A DNA stretch of 22,144 nt from Deltaproteobacteria bacterium (GTDB taxonomy: Bacteria; Desulfobacterota; DSM-4660; Desulfatiglandales; HGW-15), in NCBI GenBank assembly GCA_021737245.1, contig JAIPEI010000008.1, positions 1 through 22,144 on the forward strand, read 5' to 3'. Shown here one piece after another: positions 13,690 through 20,497 of the stretch. Positions within the stretch are counted from its first letter, which is position 1; each line of letters begins with the position of its first letter. The notes under the pieces are model-generated. The model ran no database searches. It was not told where the DNA came from and was given only the letters and a program-made list of their open reading frames with translations. Made by a program: the position numbers and the translations under genes.

Positions 13690-14293
13690 GGGGAACGTCC
13701 TTTCGATAGCGTTCCGTGATTTTTTCTCTCAAGTAGAGACGGGCCCGGTGAAGCCTCGTCTTTACCGCCTGGGGGGTGATGTCCATGATGTCGGCGGTCT
13801 CCTCCGTGCTGAATTCTTCCACGTCCCGGAGGTTGAAGACCATCCGGTAGATGGGCGGAAGGGAGTGCACCGCCTCCTCGATCACCTCTTTGAGCTCGCT
13901 TCTGAGGAGGTTCACCGAGGGATCTTCGGTCCAGTCCGGGATGTCGTAGCGACCGGCCGCTCCTTCGCCCGGGACGAGATCCTCGAGGCTGAGCTCATAA
14001 TCGGGCTCGCACTTCTTCTTCCTCCGCTTCCGAAAACAGGCGTTTGCCGCGATCTTGTAAAGCCAGTTCTTGAGGCGGGTCTCCTCCCGGAAATCCTTGA
14101 GGTAACGAAACGCGCTCAAAAGTGTGTCCTGGATGATGTCTTCGGCGTCCTCCCGCTGGCCGCACATGCGGAGGCCGAAGTTGTAAAGCCCTTCCTCGTA
14201 CAGGTCCACGATCTCCTCCATGGCATCGGGAGATCCCTGCTTGAAACGCTCGATGAGCCGGTGTTCCTCGTCGGTGGTCGCGCGTTGACTCAT
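13682..14293 (-). CDS. ECF-type RNA polymerase sigma factor (RpoE-like)
   Basis: Sigma-70 family factor of 203 residues with only regions 2 and 4. Region 2 (about 23-93) includes EDIIQDTLLSAFRYLKDF and the promoter-melting segment LKNWLYKIAANACFRKRRKK. An acidic linker follows. Region 4 (about 134-190) carries LPPIYRMVFNLRDVEEFSTEETADIMDI in two parts and the recognition helix PQAVKTRLHRARLYLR. The anti-sigma gene follows with an eight-base overlap. The ribosome-binding site before ATG 14293 is weak (CCGGATCA). Upstream on the minus strand there are GGAAAC (within the dispersed repeat) and TGTAAC, which resemble ECF -35 elements, but no matching -10 could be fixed, so autoregulation is only suspected. 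Likely targets include the adjacent ferredoxin/cytochrome b genes. Confidence 0.92.
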   Translation of the reverse strand: MSQRATTDEEHRLIERFKQGSPDAMEEIVDLYEEGLYNFGLRMCGQREDAEDIIQDTLLSAFRYLKDFREETRLKNWLYKIAANACFRKRRKKKCEPDYELSLEDLVPGEGAAGRYDIPDWTEDPSVNLLRSELKEVIEEAVHSLPPIYRMVFNLRDVEEFSTEETADIMDITPQAVKTRLHRARLYLREKITERYRKDVPHA

Positions 14294-14336
14294 TTATTGA
14301 TCCGGTTTTTGTTGTGGGGGTTACAGTAATTCGCTG

Positions 14337-14377
14337 GTTTCCATCCAGAAAGGGTCTTTTTTGCCGATCTCCTCGTC
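14337..14377 (+). repeat. Dispersed intergenic repeat, copy 1
   Basis: About 41 bp that match a second copy at 17489-17528: GTTTCCATCC, one variable base, GAAAGGGTCTTTTTT, then a diverging tail (CGATCTCCTCGTC here, CAATCTCATCGTC there) with one single-base indel. The core TTTCC-ATCC-GGAAA is a near-palindrome, with one mismatch in this copy. It lies 44 bp upstream of the sigma factor start, pointing away from that gene. Confidence 0.72.
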
Positions 14378-14477
14378 TACCACACCTGCGCGCTCCATGC
14401 AACGCGCGCCCGACGGCCGTCCTGCCGGCGGTACGGGCGGCACCAAACTCTCCATGCACCAGGATCCAACAGGTCGG

Positions 14478-14512
14478 GAGAAACACGCCCGGTACCGGCG
14501 GGACCGGCGTGT
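14478..14512 (-). terminator. Likely intrinsic terminator after the CoA-transferase/GNAT gene
   Basis: On the minus strand, ACACGCCGGT pairs with ACCGGGCGTGT (forward 14503-14512 and 14483-14493) over ten base pairs with a single bulged G and a nine-base loop, followed by TTTCTCC. It starts about 22 bp past the stop codon. The stem is strong but the T-tract is short. Confidence 0.5.
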
Positions 14513-14533
14513 ATCGAGGACCGAACAGACCCG

Positions 14534-16411
14534 TCAGGCGTCTCGCACAGCCGCCTGTTCCGGCCTGAACGGGATGGAGAACTCGTACACCCCCGAGGCC
14601 ATGACCGCCTTGGCGGGGTAGGGGGATCTCTCCAGGACCTTGATCATGGCCTTGTTGGAGGCCAGCACGTCGGCGGTGAACCCCTGGATCCCCCGCTCTT
14701 GGGCGATGCGGATCAGGTAGTGAAAGAGGAAGGTGGCGATGCCCTTTCCCTTGTACGCCTCGTCCACCACGAAAGCGACGTCGGCAAACGGGGTGTCTCC
14801 GGGGAGCACATACCGCCCCTCGGCCACGATCCGCCCCTCGCCCGGCTCCCCCACCAGGCCCACGATGGACATGGAGTTCCGGTAATCCACGTTCGCGTAC
14901 TCCTGCATCTTCGTGTGAGGCATGGTCTTCACAGGCGAGAAGTAGCGGTAGTAGACCGATTCGTCGGAGAACCGGTAGAAGAGGCGCCGCATCTCGTCCA
15001 CGTCCGACGGCCGGATGGGCCGGAACCGGACCTCCAGACCGTCCTTGAAGGTCTTCATACAGGAGAGCTCCTCGGGGTAGTGGTGCCCCTGCTCCGCGTG
15101 GTACACCTGGTCCGGATAGAGGATGTGCTCCGCCTTGGCCTTCCGAACCAGCTCGGCCCGGTCGTCGGGATGGGCGATGTCGATCAGCGCCAGGGCGCGT
15201 TCCCGGATGGTCCGCCCGGTCAGCGAGGCGATCCCGTACTCGGTCACCACCAGGTCCAGGGACTCCCGGGCGGAGAACTGGTTGGGGAAGTCCATGACGG
15301 ACAGGAGGATGTTGGAGCCGCCCCGCGGGTTCCGGCTGGGAAGGCCGAAGATGGTCCGCCCGCCGGTCGAAAGGGCGGCGCCCTTGAAGAGCTCCTGGGC
15401 CTCCCCGGGTCCTGTCCCCACGTTTCCCCTGCCGTGCGGGAGGGCCACGCCGCCCGTGAGGTCGATCCTGCGTGCGGGGAGCACCACCATGAACCGGTCG
15501 TTTCTCCCCATGCGGGTGGGATCTCCCGCCACGTCGATGCCCTGAAACTCGAGCAGGGGGTTGCCGTCCAGCCACTTCATGAGCTCTTGGGTTCCCAGGG
15601 CGTAGGAGGCCACGGACTTGCCCTTGAAGTTGCGTTTCTTCCGGTTCGTGACGGCCCCGCTGCGCACGAGCTCCATGAGGGGGTCGGTGAAGAAGGGGGA
15701 GTGGATGCCCAGGTCCTTCTTGCGGGAAAGGTGCCGGGCCAGGGCGTCGAAGATGGGGCCCACGGAGAAGGCTATGCAGCTCCCGTCCTGGATGAGGGAG
15801 GCCACGTTGCGCCCGATCTTGTCGTGGACCTCGTCCACGGTCCAGCGGTCAAAGGTGATGGGGGGCTCCGAGCTCTCCACGAGGAGGTCGAACTCGCTTT
15901 CACGCACAAAGGTGTCCCCCATGGTGCGGGGGATCGTGGGGTTGATCTCCCCCACCACGAACGAGGCCTGGCTCATGGCCTGCCGGGCCACGTCCACGGC
16001 CGGCCCCAGGCTGGCATATCCGGACTCGTCGAAGGGCGTGATCTGCACGAAGGCCACGTCGATGTGGATGGTGCCCGACTCGATCAGCAGGGGGACGCGG
16101 GAGAACGGGCAGGGGATGAGATCCACGCGCCCTTCCCGAATGGCCTCGCTGGCGATCCAGCCGGAAAAGAAGGTTTTCAGGCGGTACTTCTCCGCCGTCT
16201 GGTCGGCGATGGAGATGGTCTCCCCCAGGCTCACGAGCTGGATGAGTTCCAGATCCCTCAGGTTGGGGGAGCTGGACTCGGTGAAGGCCCTGATCAGGCT
16301 CCGAGGCTCGGCCACGCCGGTTCCCAGGAAGATGCTCATGCCCGGACGGATCCCGGACAGGGCATGGTTGTGGGTCGTGATCTTGGCCTTCCACGCGGGC
16401 TCCGATGGCAT
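14534..16411 (-). CDS. Acetyl-CoA hydrolase/CoA-transferase fused to a GNAT acetyltransferase
   Basis: Two-domain protein of 625 residues. Residues about 10-450 form the acetyl-CoA hydrolase/4-hydroxybutyrate CoA-transferase fold, with GMSIFLGTGVAEP, FSVGPIFDAL, SGAVTNRKK, GGRTIFGLPSRNPRGGSNIL and VVTEYGIASLTGRT. Residues about 460-615 form a GNAT domain with an acetyl-CoA loop at 553-559 (YKGKGIA). Such fusions are known in anaerobes and suggest acetylation tied to acyl-CoA supply. The segment aligned by eye with the catalytic Glu of AbfT-type enzymes reads GIHSPFFTD, so Pro239 stands where Glu is expected; CoA transfer through a glutamyl thioester may therefore be lost or moved. AAAGGAG lies eight bases before ATG 16411. 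It follows the formyltransferase gene by 38 bp in the same operon. Confidence 0.88.
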   Translation of the reverse strand: MPSEPAWKAKITTHNHALSGIRPGMSIFLGTGVAEPRSLIRAFTESSSPNLRDLELIQLVSLGETISIADQTAEKYRLKTFFSGWIASEAIREGRVDLIPCPFSRVPLLIESGTIHIDVAFVQITPFDESGYASLGPAVDVARQAMSQASFVVGEINPTIPRTMGDTFVRESEFDLLVESSEPPITFDRWTVDEVHDKIGRNVASLIQDGSCIAFSVGPIFDALARHLSRKKDLGIHSPFFTDPLMELVRSGAVTNRKKRNFKGKSVASYALGTQELMKWLDGNPLLEFQGIDVAGDPTRMGRNDRFMVVLPARRIDLTGGVALPHGRGNVGTGPGEAQELFKGAALSTGGRTIFGLPSRNPRGGSNILLSVMDFPNQFSARESLDLVVTEYGIASLTGRTIRERALALIDIAHPDDRAELVRKAKAEHILYPDQVYHAEQGHHYPEELSCMKTFKDGLEVRFRPIRPSDVDEMRRLFYRFSDESVYYRYFSPVKTMPHTKMQEYANVDYRNSMSIVGLVGEPGEGRIVAEGRYVLPGDTPFADVAFVVDEAYKGKGIATFLFHYLIRIAQERGIQGFTADVLASNKAMIKVLERSPYPAKAVMASGVYEFSIPFRPEQAAVRDA

Positions 16412-16449
16412 GGCTGAGCTCCTTTACAGGCCTGGAGGGAGCGCCCGGT

Positions 16450-17250
16450 TCAGGTCAGGCGGTAACCCTCCGGAGCAGGGGCGCCGTCCAGGTAGACCCG
16501 GTTCTCGCCGTCCAGGGCGAAACGGCCCCGGGCGATCATCTCCACGGTGAGGGGGAAGATCTTCCAGTCGCCGATTTCCTTCAGGCGTTCCTGGTGCTCG
16601 TCCGCCACCTGGGCAAGGCGCTCCGGGTCGGCCTTGAGGGCGTCGAGGTCGTCCGGCAGACGCACGGGAACGGGGGCGGAGAGCAGGAGCAGCGGCCCGG
16701 TGTCCACGCCCCGGTCGGTCCAGAGGGTCGAGGAGCGCAGCTCGGTTTCCCCGGCGGCGATGGCGTCGAGCACGGCGTGATCGCCGACGTACCTGCGGGA
16801 CCCGTCGGGGTTCTTGATGGAGAGATCCGCGGGGTGGACGTTGACGCACCCCTGGAGGGTGGTATAGCTCATGTACCCCCCCAGTGCGATGACATCGATC
16901 TCGAAGGCGCCGGTCAGGAGGGCGGGAACGCGGTCAAAGGCTTTTCGGGCGGCCAGCCCCTCCGGTGTGGCCGCCGTCCGCCGCAGCCCCCTGAGACGGT
17001 GGAAAGCCCGGATGTCGTAGCTGGCATAGGGAAGCCCGTGCTCCAGGGCGATGGCTTCCCCGCGGGAGCCCCCGTCCGAGCGGTCCGAGAAGATGAAGAC
17101 CACCTCGAAGGGGGACGTCCCCTCCTTTTCCCCAAGGTTCTTTTCCAGCTCGACGAGCTTGACGATGTTGGTGCCGGAGCCGGACATGAACGCCGCAACG
17201 CGCATGGGACGGCCGGCCTTGACCGGGTCGAAGAGGGGGATGGGGTCCAT
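16450..17250 (-). CDS. PurN-like formyltransferase (phosphoribosylglycinamide formyltransferase family)
   Basis: Formyltransferase-fold protein of 266 residues. PurN transfers a formyl group from 10-formyltetrahydrofolate to GAR in purine synthesis. Seen: N-terminal FMSGSGTNIVKL (family SGxGxN); the catalytic block Asn137-x-His139-Pro140 in CVNVHPADLS; and WTDRGVDTGPLLLL with Asp183. Oddities: the His-to-Asp distance is 44 residues against 36 in E. coli PurN; about 30 extra residues occur around 80-115; and the C-terminus is long. It may be a divergent PurN or a formyltransferase-family enzyme with another substrate. GGGAG lies about ten bases before ATG 17250; an internal Met (MRVAAFMSGSG) at 17205 is a possible shorter start. 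It is first in an operon with the CoA-transferase/GNAT gene. Confidence 0.78.
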   Translation of the reverse strand: MDPIPLFDPVKAGRPMRVAAFMSGSGTNIVKLVELEKNLGEKEGTSPFEVVFIFSDRSDGGSRGEAIALEHGLPYASYDIRAFHRLRGLRRTAATPEGLAARKAFDRVPALLTGAFEIDVIALGGYMSYTTLQGCVNVHPADLSIKNPDGSRRYVGDHAVLDAIAAGETELRSSTLWTDRGVDTGPLLLLSAPVPVRLPDDLDALKADPERLAQVADEHQERLKEIGDWKIFPLTVEMIARGRFALDGENRVYLDGAPAPEGYRLT

Positions 17251-17377
17251 ATGGGGTTACTCCCGGTTCGTGGGCCGCGAGGGCCGTGTTCGGTGATGTG
17301 GGTTTGCTTCGAGTTCCGGTCGATTTCCACGCCGGCTCGTGCGGGTTGAATCGCAGCGGCGAAGCAGACGTCGTCCA

Positions 17378-17406
17378 ACGATACCCCAAAACCCGGAAAA
17401 GTTCAA
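17378..17406 (-). promoter_or_regulatory. Candidate sigma-70 promoter for the PurN-like operon
   Basis: On the minus strand TTGAAC and TATCGT (4/6 each) are separated by 17 bases. A start near 17371 would give a leader of about 120 nt. The spacing is right but the hexamers are only fair. Confidence 0.38.
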
Positions 17407-17420
17407 AGCCGTCGCAATGA

Positions 17421-17446
17421 TAAATCGGGGACACCATGCTTATTTC
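17421..17446 (+). repeat. REP-like half-site (RAYT-associated type)
   Basis: The stretch holding CGGGGACACCATGCTTATTTC closely resembles, from memory, the palindrome arms that flank REP-associated tyrosine transposase (Y1_Tnp/RAYT) genes in many proteobacteria. Only one arm is seen and no transposase gene is in the window, so it would be a solitary remnant. The assignment was not checked by search. Confidence 0.45.
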
Positions 17447-17488
17447 AAGAGAATCATGAGCGGCGACGGAATGTCATGTCATGAAATA

Positions 17489-17528
17489 GTTTCCATCCGG
17501 AAAGGGTCTTTTTTCCAATCTCATCGTC
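17489..17528 (+). repeat. Dispersed intergenic repeat, copy 2
   Basis: Second copy of the element at 14337-14377, in the same orientation. Here the core is a perfect inverted repeat, TTTCC-ATCC-GGAAA, followed by GGGTCTTTTTT. The T-run after a short stem recalls a terminator, but no plus-strand gene ends upstream, so this reading is unlikely. It lies 24 bp ahead of a good promoter. Confidence 0.72.
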
Positions 17529-17552
17529 GATGTTCCTCAACCCTTCACATCC

Positions 17553-17581
17553 TTGACAATTCCCGGGTCCCTTTCTATACA
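17553..17581 (+). promoter_or_regulatory. Sigma-70 promoter of the beta-helix/glmM operon
   Basis: A perfect TTGACA (17553-17558) and TATACA (17576-17581, 4/6) are separated by 17 bases. The predicted start near 17588 leaves a leader of about 25 nt containing AAAGGAGG. This is the clearest -35 element in the window. Confidence 0.7.
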
Positions 17582-17612
17582 GGAAACAGGACATTCAGGG
17601 AAAAGGAGGCCC

Positions 17613-18872
17613 ATGAAGCTCGAGCCGCGGTGCCGAGACAAGGTGATCCGTCTCGTGGAGAAGGGGGTGGACATCCCGAACCCGCTGTCCATCGACGTGG
17701 GGGATGAGGTGGACCCGGATCGAATCTCGGGCGACGGGGTTCGTATCGAGGCCGGCTGCCGCATCTTCGGCGCGGAGACGGCGATCTCTCCGGGCGTGCG
17801 ACTCGGTGCCGAGGGGCCGGTCACCCTGGACAACTGCCAGCTCGGACCGGGCGTGGAGCTCAAGGGAGGGTATGCGAGGGAGGCGACCTTACTCGCAGGC
17901 GCATCCATGGGGCTCGGCGCGCACGTCCGTGAAGGATGCCTGCTGGAGGAGCAGGCGAGCGGTGCGCACTGCGTGGGGCTCAAGCAGACCATTCTCCTGC
18001 CCTTCGTCACCCTGGGAAGCCTCGTCAACTTCTGCGACTGTCTCATGGCCGGCGGCACGAGCCGGAGGAACCACAGCGAGGTGGGAAGCTCCTACATCCA
18101 CTTCAACTTCACCCCCGACGGCGAGAAGACCACCCCGTCCCTGATCGGGGACGTGCCCCGGGGCGTGATGCTCAACCAGCGACCGGTTTTCCTGGGCGGA
18201 CAGGGCGGCATGGTGGGGCCCCTGCGCGTCGAGTACGGCAACGTGATCGCGGCGGGGACCATCCTGAGACGGGACGTCCTGGAGCAGGACAGGCTCGTGG
18301 TGGGGGCGCCTCCACGGGGGGGCGTGCTCAACTTCGTTCCCCGGAAATACGCCGGGGTCCGGAGGATCGTGGAGAACAACATCCGGTACCTCGCCAACCT
18401 GGCCGCGCTGGAGCAGTGGTACGAACATGTGCGCCGCCCGTTTTTCAGGGATCAGGCGCTCGGCGATCTCGTCTACGGCGGGGCCCGAAAGCGGCTTCAA
18501 ACGGCCACCGCCGAACGGGTCAAGCGGATGCGTGACATGGTCGGGAACATATACAGTGAGACCCGGAAGGACGACCGTAAGGACCGTTCCGCCCGCGGAA
18601 GACGGGAGTTCGTGGAGCGGTTCGATGAGATCGCCGGCCTGTTCGAGGACGGTCTCTCCACGACGGGATCGGAACGGGAGAGGGACGGCTTTCTCGCATT
18701 CCTGGACGACGGTGTGAAGGGCGGCCGCTCCTGCGTGGAGGCCGTCCAGTCGCTCCCGCGGAAGGGGTCCGAGGCCGGGACGAGCTGGCTCCGGGGGATC
18801 GTGGACGATCTTTGCGGGCAGGCGGCGTCCCTGGTGCCCGGGCTCAGTATCTTCTCCCGTCCGGACGCCTGA
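17613..18872 (+). CDS. Left-handed beta-helix protein resembling the GlmU acetyltransferase half
   Basis: A 419-residue protein. Residues about 40-235 look like left-handed beta-helix hexapeptide repeats: short V/I/L-G-x patterns, then NHSEVGSSYIHFNF, TPSLIGDVPRG and YGNVIAAGTILRRDV, matching in order the GlmU C-terminal active-site and repeat region (N-H-x3-G, IGD, GAG/AAG-T-x-x-x-DV). The GlmU uridyltransferase signature (LAAGxGTRM) is absent. The last ~180 residues are charged and helical with no recognised domain. Databases often label such proteins UDP-N-acetylglucosamine pyrophosphorylase, which this sequence does not support. AAAGGAGG decides ATG 17613. It is 18 bp upstream of glmM under one promoter, so a role in amino-sugar nucleotide synthesis is likely but unproven. 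Confidence 0.78.
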   Translation: MKLEPRCRDKVIRLVEKGVDIPNPLSIDVGDEVDPDRISGDGVRIEAGCRIFGAETAISPGVRLGAEGPVTLDNCQLGPGVELKGGYAREATLLAGASMGLGAHVREGCLLEEQASGAHCVGLKQTILLPFVTLGSLVNFCDCLMAGGTSRRNHSEVGSSYIHFNFTPDGEKTTPSLIGDVPRGVMLNQRPVFLGGQGGMVGPLRVEYGNVIAAGTILRRDVLEQDRLVVGAPPRGGVLNFVPRKYAGVRRIVENNIRYLANLAALEQWYEHVRRPFFRDQALGDLVYGGARKRLQTATAERVKRMRDMVGNIYSETRKDDRKDRSARGRREFVERFDEIAGLFEDGLSTTGSERERDGFLAFLDDGVKGGRSCVEAVQSLPRKGSEAGTSWLRGIVDDLCGQAASLVPGLSIFSRPDA

Positions 18873-18890
18873 ATTACTCGGGGGTACAGC

Positions 18891-20240
18891 GTGGGTCGAC
18901 TGTTCGGAACAGACGGTATTCGCGGTGAGGCCAACCGTCCCCCCATGGACGGCCCCACCGGCTTCGCCCTCGGCCGGGCGCTGGTCAATGTCCTGGGCCG
19001 GAAAGCCGGCCGGACCAGGGTGGTGCTCGGAAAGGACACCCGGCTCTCCGGCGACATGCTGGAGGGCGCCGTGGCCTCGGGTGTCGCATCGGCCGGGGGC
19101 GATGTCCTGCAAGCCGGTGTGCTGCCCACCCCCGGCGTTGCCTTTCTCATCCGGGATACGGGGGCGGACGCCGGCGTCATGATCTCCGCCTCTCACAATC
19201 CTTTCCAGGACAACGGCTTCAAGGTCTTCTCCTCCCGCGGCACGAAGCTCTCGGACGAGGACGAGGAGGCCCTGGAATCGGTCGTCCTGAACGGTTCAAC
19301 CGGGGGCACCCAGGTCGGGCCGGCGGATCTCGGACGGATCCTCCCCCTGGACGGGGCAAGGGAACGATACCAGTCCTTCCTGGTGGGGACGTTTCCCTCC
19401 GGGCTCACCCTGAAAGGCGTTCGAATCGTCCTGGACACGGCCAACGGGGCCACGTCCGAGACGGCCCCTCGGGTTTTCCACCAGCTCGGAGCGGAGGTGG
19501 AGGTGATTCACGACCGCCCCGACGGGACGAACATCAACGCGGGGTGCGGTTCCGAGGACACAGTGGATCTGGAGAGAAGGGTTCGGGAGACCCGCGCCCA
19601 CGCGGGCCTGGCCTTCGACGGGGACGGGGACCGGCTCATCGCCGTGGACGAGACGGGCCGGCGCCTCACCGGCGACCAGATCCTGATGATTTTGGCGGGG
19701 GATCTCCAGGAGCGGGAGGCGCTGGCGGGCGGACTCCTGGTCACCACGGTCATGAGCAACCTGGGCCTGGTCGAGGCCTGCCGGAGCCTTGGGATTCGCC
19801 ACCATGCCTCCAGGGTGGGGGACCGGTTCGTCCTGGAGGAGATGCGCCGCCTGGGCGCGGTGCTCGGGGGGGAGGACTCCGGGCACATGATCTTCCTGGA
19901 GCATCATACCACGGGAGACGGCATCCTGAGCGGAGTCCAGCTCCTGGCCTGCCTGGTCCGAAGAATGGCGCCGGTCTCCGAGATGGCCTCGATCATGAAG
20001 CTGTTTCCCCAGGCGCTCGTCAACGTGGAGGTGTCCCGCAAGCCCGACCTGTCCGGGGTTCCGGAGGTGGCATCCGTCATCCGGGAGGTGGAGGCGGAGC
20101 TGGGGGAGCGGGGCCGGGTCCTGGTCCGGTACTCGGGGACCCAGAACGTCTGCCGGGTCATGGTGGAGGGCCCCGGTCCCGAGGCTACCAGGGAGGCATG
20201 CGACCGGATCGCCCGCGCCGTGCAGAACGCCGTCGGCTGA
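18891..20240 (+). CDS. glmM: Phosphoglucosamine mutase GlmM
   Basis: Converts glucosamine-6-phosphate to glucosamine-1-phosphate, the step before GlmU in UDP-GlcNAc synthesis for peptidoglycan and LPS. All four hallmark regions of the alpha-D-phosphohexomutase family are present: N-terminal LFGTDGIRG; catalytic Ser101 in ISASHNP; the metal loop Asp243-GDGDR; and the phosphate-binding RYSGTQN near the C-terminus. In the sugar-binding loop, GEDSGHMIF is conserved. The length of 449 residues is normal. It starts with GTG at 18891 behind a weak GGGGG site, 18 bp after the beta-helix gene, suggesting translation tied to that gene. The MGRLFGTDGIRG start matches the family N-terminus. Confidence 0.95.
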   Translation: MGRLFGTDGIRGEANRPPMDGPTGFALGRALVNVLGRKAGRTRVVLGKDTRLSGDMLEGAVASGVASAGGDVLQAGVLPTPGVAFLIRDTGADAGVMISASHNPFQDNGFKVFSSRGTKLSDEDEEALESVVLNGSTGGTQVGPADLGRILPLDGARERYQSFLVGTFPSGLTLKGVRIVLDTANGATSETAPRVFHQLGAEVEVIHDRPDGTNINAGCGSEDTVDLERRVRETRAHAGLAFDGDGDRLIAVDETGRRLTGDQILMILAGDLQEREALAGGLLVTTVMSNLGLVEACRSLGIRHHASRVGDRFVLEEMRRLGAVLGGEDSGHMIFLEHHTTGDGILSGVQLLACLVRRMAPVSEMASIMKLFPQALVNVEVSRKPDLSGVPEVASVIREVEAELGERGRVLVRYSGTQNVCRVMVEGPGPEATREACDRIARAVQNAVG

Positions 20241-20284
20241 GCCGGGCCGGGCCGCCGCTGTCAAAGCGATCGCCCCCTTTTGCC

Positions 20285-20313
20285 TTGACCCTCCCCCACT
20301 CTTTCCCTATAGT
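20285..20313 (+). promoter_or_regulatory. Sigma-70 promoter of the thiolase/DUF35 operon
   Basis: TTGACC (20285-20290) and TATAGT (20308-20313), each 5/6, have an optimal 17-base spacer 45 bp after the glmM stop. The predicted start near 20320 leaves an unusually long leader. Confidence 0.65.
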
Positions 20314-20497
20314 GACCACTCGATCCACCCATCCCGCAGGAAAGAAAGCCTCTTGTACACCCGATGCAGAAGCAGGGGAAAGGCGGCGTGTTCATTCAGC
20401 GCGGCGGGTTGATCGAACAACGGCAGCCAATGCCGGCGGTGCGGGGGGAGACGCAAAGAATCTCCTGGAGCGCCGTCGCGAAACAGGGAGGTTATTT
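20314..20497 (+). promoter_or_regulatory. Long 5' leader of the thiolase gene (~178 nt)
   Basis: Non-coding stretch between the promoter and ATG 20498. It contains a small hairpin (GGAGA at 20447-20451 with TCTCC at 20461-20465) and the ribosome site GGGAGG (20486-20491). The frame upstream of the ATG is open into glmM in another frame, but the protein likeness begins only at 20498. No riboswitch class was recognised. Confidence 0.4.

Larger units (their letters stand above)
17251..17612. other. Divergent intergenic region between PurN-like and beta-helix genes
   Basis: A 362-bp non-coding stretch, A+T-richer than its neighbours in its right half. It contains a candidate leftward promoter (17378-17406), a REP-like half-site (17421-17446), dispersed repeat copy 2 (17489-17528), a strong rightward promoter (17553-17581) and the AAAGGAGG ribosome site (17602-17609). 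Open frames crossing it continue genes in other frames and look spurious. Confidence 0.6.

Noticed and set aside
14337..14363. Repeat core plus T-run as an intrinsic terminator
   Set aside because: Neither copy lies downstream of a plus-strand gene, the stem is only five base pairs and copy 1 has a mismatch.
13995..15575. 526-codon minus-strand open frame overlapping the sigma and CoA-transferase genes
   Set aside because: It is a different frame of the same strand that runs through two well-supported genes and the terminator/repeat region between them; its product has no motif.
14699..16417. 572-codon plus-strand open frame
   Set aside because: Antisense to the CoA-transferase/GNAT gene, whose protein has clear domains and a ribosome site; the plus-strand product is low-complexity Gly/His/Val-rich.
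20241..20284. Terminator after glmM
   Set aside because: Only a four-base stem (CGCT/AGCG) before CCCCCTTTT could be found, too weak to call.
19544..20497. N-terminal extension of the thiolase frame into glmM
   Set aside because: The frame is open but overlaps glmM out of frame, and thiolase likeness begins exactly at ATG 20498 behind GGGAGG.
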